From Ruminococcus sp. (GTDB lineage Bacteria; Bacillota; Clostridia; Oscillospirales; Ruminococcaceae): 63,359 nucleotides of DNA. Under the pieces are notes generated by a model, which ran no database searches, was not told where the DNA came from, and saw nothing but the letters and a program-made list of their open reading frames with translations. Position numbers and translations under genes: made by a program. The stretch lies in the NCBI GenBank assembly GCA_029062165.1, contig JAIDQQ010000034.1, positions 1-63,359 of the forward strand. The letters are read 5' to 3'. Position 1 is the stretch's first letter. Each line of letters starts with the position of its first letter. Below, piece after piece: positions 61,602-63,359 of this stretch.

Positions 61602-63317
61602 TTATTCAAAAATCTTCGTGAAATTTCCGGCGAGTTCTGCTTCAAGAGCCTCTGCTTCTTCGTGTGTGGGCATTTTTGAAGTAAAATAGGTCTTTATCTT
61701 CGGTTCAGTACCCGACGGACGCACTATTACCTTAGAGCCTCCCTCAAGGAAAAATGCAAGTACATTTGACTTCGGAAGTGTTATTGTCGTTTCCGTATCG
61801 GTGAGATTATCCCTTGAAACGCTTGTTTTATAGTCGTCGAATCTCACAACTTTAAGACCAGCTATTTCAACAGGTGGGTCATTGCGGAGCGTATTCATTA
61901 TTTCATTCATTTTCTTCATACCGCTTTCGCCCTCGAAAGTAAAGCTATGGAGCGTCTGGAAGAATACGCCATATTTCTTATACATATTCTCACGTGCCTG
62001 AAGTAACGTTATACCCTGTGTACGATAATATGAAGCCATTTCGCATATCAGCATAGAAGCGTTGACAGCGTCTTTGTCACGGACGTATGTTCCCGACAAG
62101 TAACCGTAACTTTCTTCAAAGCCGAAAATATAACGGTTTTCTTCGCCTTTGTCTTCGAGTATTTTAATCTGTTCGCCGATAAACTTGAAACCGGTCAGGA
62201 CGTCGATTACTTCAACACCGTATTCCTTGCCGATTAAGTTTATTATATCTGTCGTTACTATCGTCTTGATTGTTACAGGATTTTCCGGCATAGTACCGTT
62301 TTTGATTCTCTGCTGGCATATGTACTCCAGTAACATAGCACCGACTTCATTTCCCGAAAACAATGCGTATCCGCCGTTACCGTCCGGTACAGCGATTCCT
62401 ACACGGTCACAGTCGGGGTCAGTAGCAAGTAACAAATCCGGCTGGACTTCCTTACAGTATTTCAGACCTACTTCAAGTGCTTCACGGATTTCCGGATTAG
62501 GATAAGGACAGGTCGGGAAATTTCCGTCAGGGTTTTCCTGCTCCTTTACAACAGTAACATTCGATATACCGATTCTTTTCAGGATTTCACGGACGGGCTT
62601 ATTTCCTGTACCGTTAAGGGGCGTATAGACTACTTTCAGACCGCTTCCGGCACAAAGTTCCGTATTTATGCCCTCTGCAAGTACTTTATCATAAAAAGCC
62701 TCGATTACTTCCTGACCGATATAGCATATATTACCCTTTGCGACTTCCTCTTCAAATGATGAGGTTTTAACGTCGTTGAAGATGTCAAGGGAATTTATCT
62801 TTTCAAGAATTATTTCCGCACCTCTTAAAGTAATCTGACAGCCGTCGTCACCATAGACCTTATAACCGTTATACTTTGCCGGATTATGACTTGCTGTAAC
62901 CATGATTCCACCCTGACACTTAAGTTCACGGACGGCGAACGAAAGACACGGTGTAGGCATAAGTTCACTGTATATATATACCTTTATGCCGTTTGCGGAG
63001 AGGACTTCGGCAGCGGCTTTTGAAAATACATCTGATTTTATTCTGCTGTCGAAAGATACAGCGACACTCGGGTTTGTGTATTCCTGATTGAGATAATCGG
63101 CGAAACCTTGTGTGGCACGTCTGACTGTATAAATATTCATACGGTTTGTGCCTGCTCCGATAACGCCCCTGAGACCACCTGTACCAAATTCAAGTTCACG
63201 ATAGAACCTGTCACGGATAGCATCGCCGTCACCGGCTATTGCCGTCAGTTCAGCCTGTAAATCAGGGTCATTTGTGGCATTTTTCAGCCAGAGATTGTAG
63301 AGTTCCATTTCTGACAT
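61602..63317 (-). CDS. pgcA: Phosphoglucomutase/phosphomannomutase
   Basis: Alpha-D-phosphohexomutase (571 aa) interconverting hexose 1- and 6-phosphates, supplying UDP-glucose for surface polymers. FGTGGLRGVIGAGTNRMN lies at the N-terminus. The phosphoserine loop is MVTASHNPAKYNGYKVYG, the metal loop ATDPDCDRVGIAV, the sugar-binding FGFEESYGYL, and the phosphate-binding RPSGTEPKIK is C-terminal. The long form matches PgcA of Bacillus. SD AGGAGG at the start. Confidence 0.95.
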   Translation of the reverse strand: MSEMELYNLWLKNATNDPDLQAELTAIAGDGDAIRDRFYRELEFGTGGLRGVIGAGTNRMNIYTVRRATQGFADYLNQEYTNPSVAVSFDSRIKSDVFSKAAAEVLSANGIKVYIYSELMPTPCLSFAVRELKCQGGIMVTASHNPAKYNGYKVYGDDGCQITLRGAEIILEKINSLDIFNDVKTSSFEEEVAKGNICYIGQEVIEAFYDKVLAEGINTELCAGSGLKVVYTPLNGTGNKPVREILKRIGISNVTVVKEQENPDGNFPTCPYPNPEIREALEVGLKYCKEVQPDLLLATDPDCDRVGIAVPDGNGGYALFSGNEVGAMLLEYICQQRIKNGTMPENPVTIKTIVTTDIINLIGKEYGVEVIDVLTGFKFIGEQIKILEDKGEENRYIFGFEESYGYLSGTYVRDKDAVNASMLICEMASYYRTQGITLLQARENMYKKYGVFFQTLHSFTFEGESGMKKMNEIMNTLRNDPPVEIAGLKVVRFDDYKTSVSRDNLTDTETTITLPKSNVLAFFLEGGSKVIVRPSGTEPKIKTYFTSKMPTHEEAEALEAELAGNFTKIFE

Positions 63318-63359
63318 AATTATACCTCCTAAATAAATATAAGATATTATACCACATAT

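Overview
The window comes from a low-GC, spore-forming, Gram-positive anaerobe of the Clostridia, most likely a gut or rumen Ruminococcus-type bacterium (Oscillospiraceae). The reasons are a sporulation gene (spoIIR), many TTG/GTG starts with strong Shine-Dalgarno sequences, near-consensus SigA promoters with 17-bp spacers, four secreted proteins with dockerin-type repeats, a pectin-fragment uptake cluster with a GH105 hydrolase, and a conserved Clostridia block rnc-(radical SAM)-smc-ftsY. This is a chromosomal housekeeping region. I see no transposase, phage gene, CRISPR array, tRNA or rRNA, and no gene-free stretch above 300 bases.

Layout. 1-2.4 kb: two tandem minus-strand secreted dockerin proteins (the first cut by the window edge) with nearly identical promoters, terminators and dockerin ends but diverged middles. 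2.4-4.3 kb: ftsH. 4.4-30.5 kb: a long plus-strand block with spoIIR; infC-rpmI-rplT behind an attenuator-like leader; an rRNA methyltransferase; dprA-topA-trmFO-plsX-rnc-radical SAM-smc-ftsY with overlapping genes; rdgB-yhbY-nadD-yqeK-LCP-rsfS; leuS; rpsU; yqeG; aroQ-peptidase; efp and an acidic zinc-ribbon protein. 30.5-32.4 kb (minus): a glutamine-synthetase-like protein lacking key catalytic residues, with an ANTAR RNA-binding regulator. 32.5 kb: pyridoxal kinase. 33.4-38 kb (minus): an LCP protein, a degenerate P-type ATPase-like membrane protein and rlmB. 38-43.7 kb (minus): MBOAT / DHHW / FkbH-like / acyl carrier protein / metallophosphoesterase operon. 43.9-46.6 kb (minus): two paralogous secreted proteins with N-terminal dockerin repeats. 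46.8-51 kb (plus): ABC sugar importer plus GH105. 51-63.3 kb (minus): tcdA, ychF, an EAL protein fused to a beta-helix, rpoD, a sigma-like protein with a duplicated region 2, dnaG, dgt, yigZ, rpmE and a phosphohexomutase.

Most interesting points: (1) the MBOAT-DHHW-FkbH-ACP operon looks like a Dlt-type surface-acylation machine in which an FkbH enzyme replaces the adenylating enzyme, suggesting glyceryl-type decoration of a cell-surface polymer; (2) the protein between dnaG and rpoD is made of two RpoD-derived region 1.2-2 units with no region 4; (3) an 812-aa protein has the full topology of a P1B-ATPase but has lost the phosphorylated Asp and other motifs; (4) the glutamine synthetase paralogue next to the ANTAR protein has lost several metal ligands and the flap Glu, so it may be a sensor; (5) a c-di-GMP EAL domain is fused to a beta-helix normally seen in secreted proteins. 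All functional calls rest on motif reading alone; no database search was possible.
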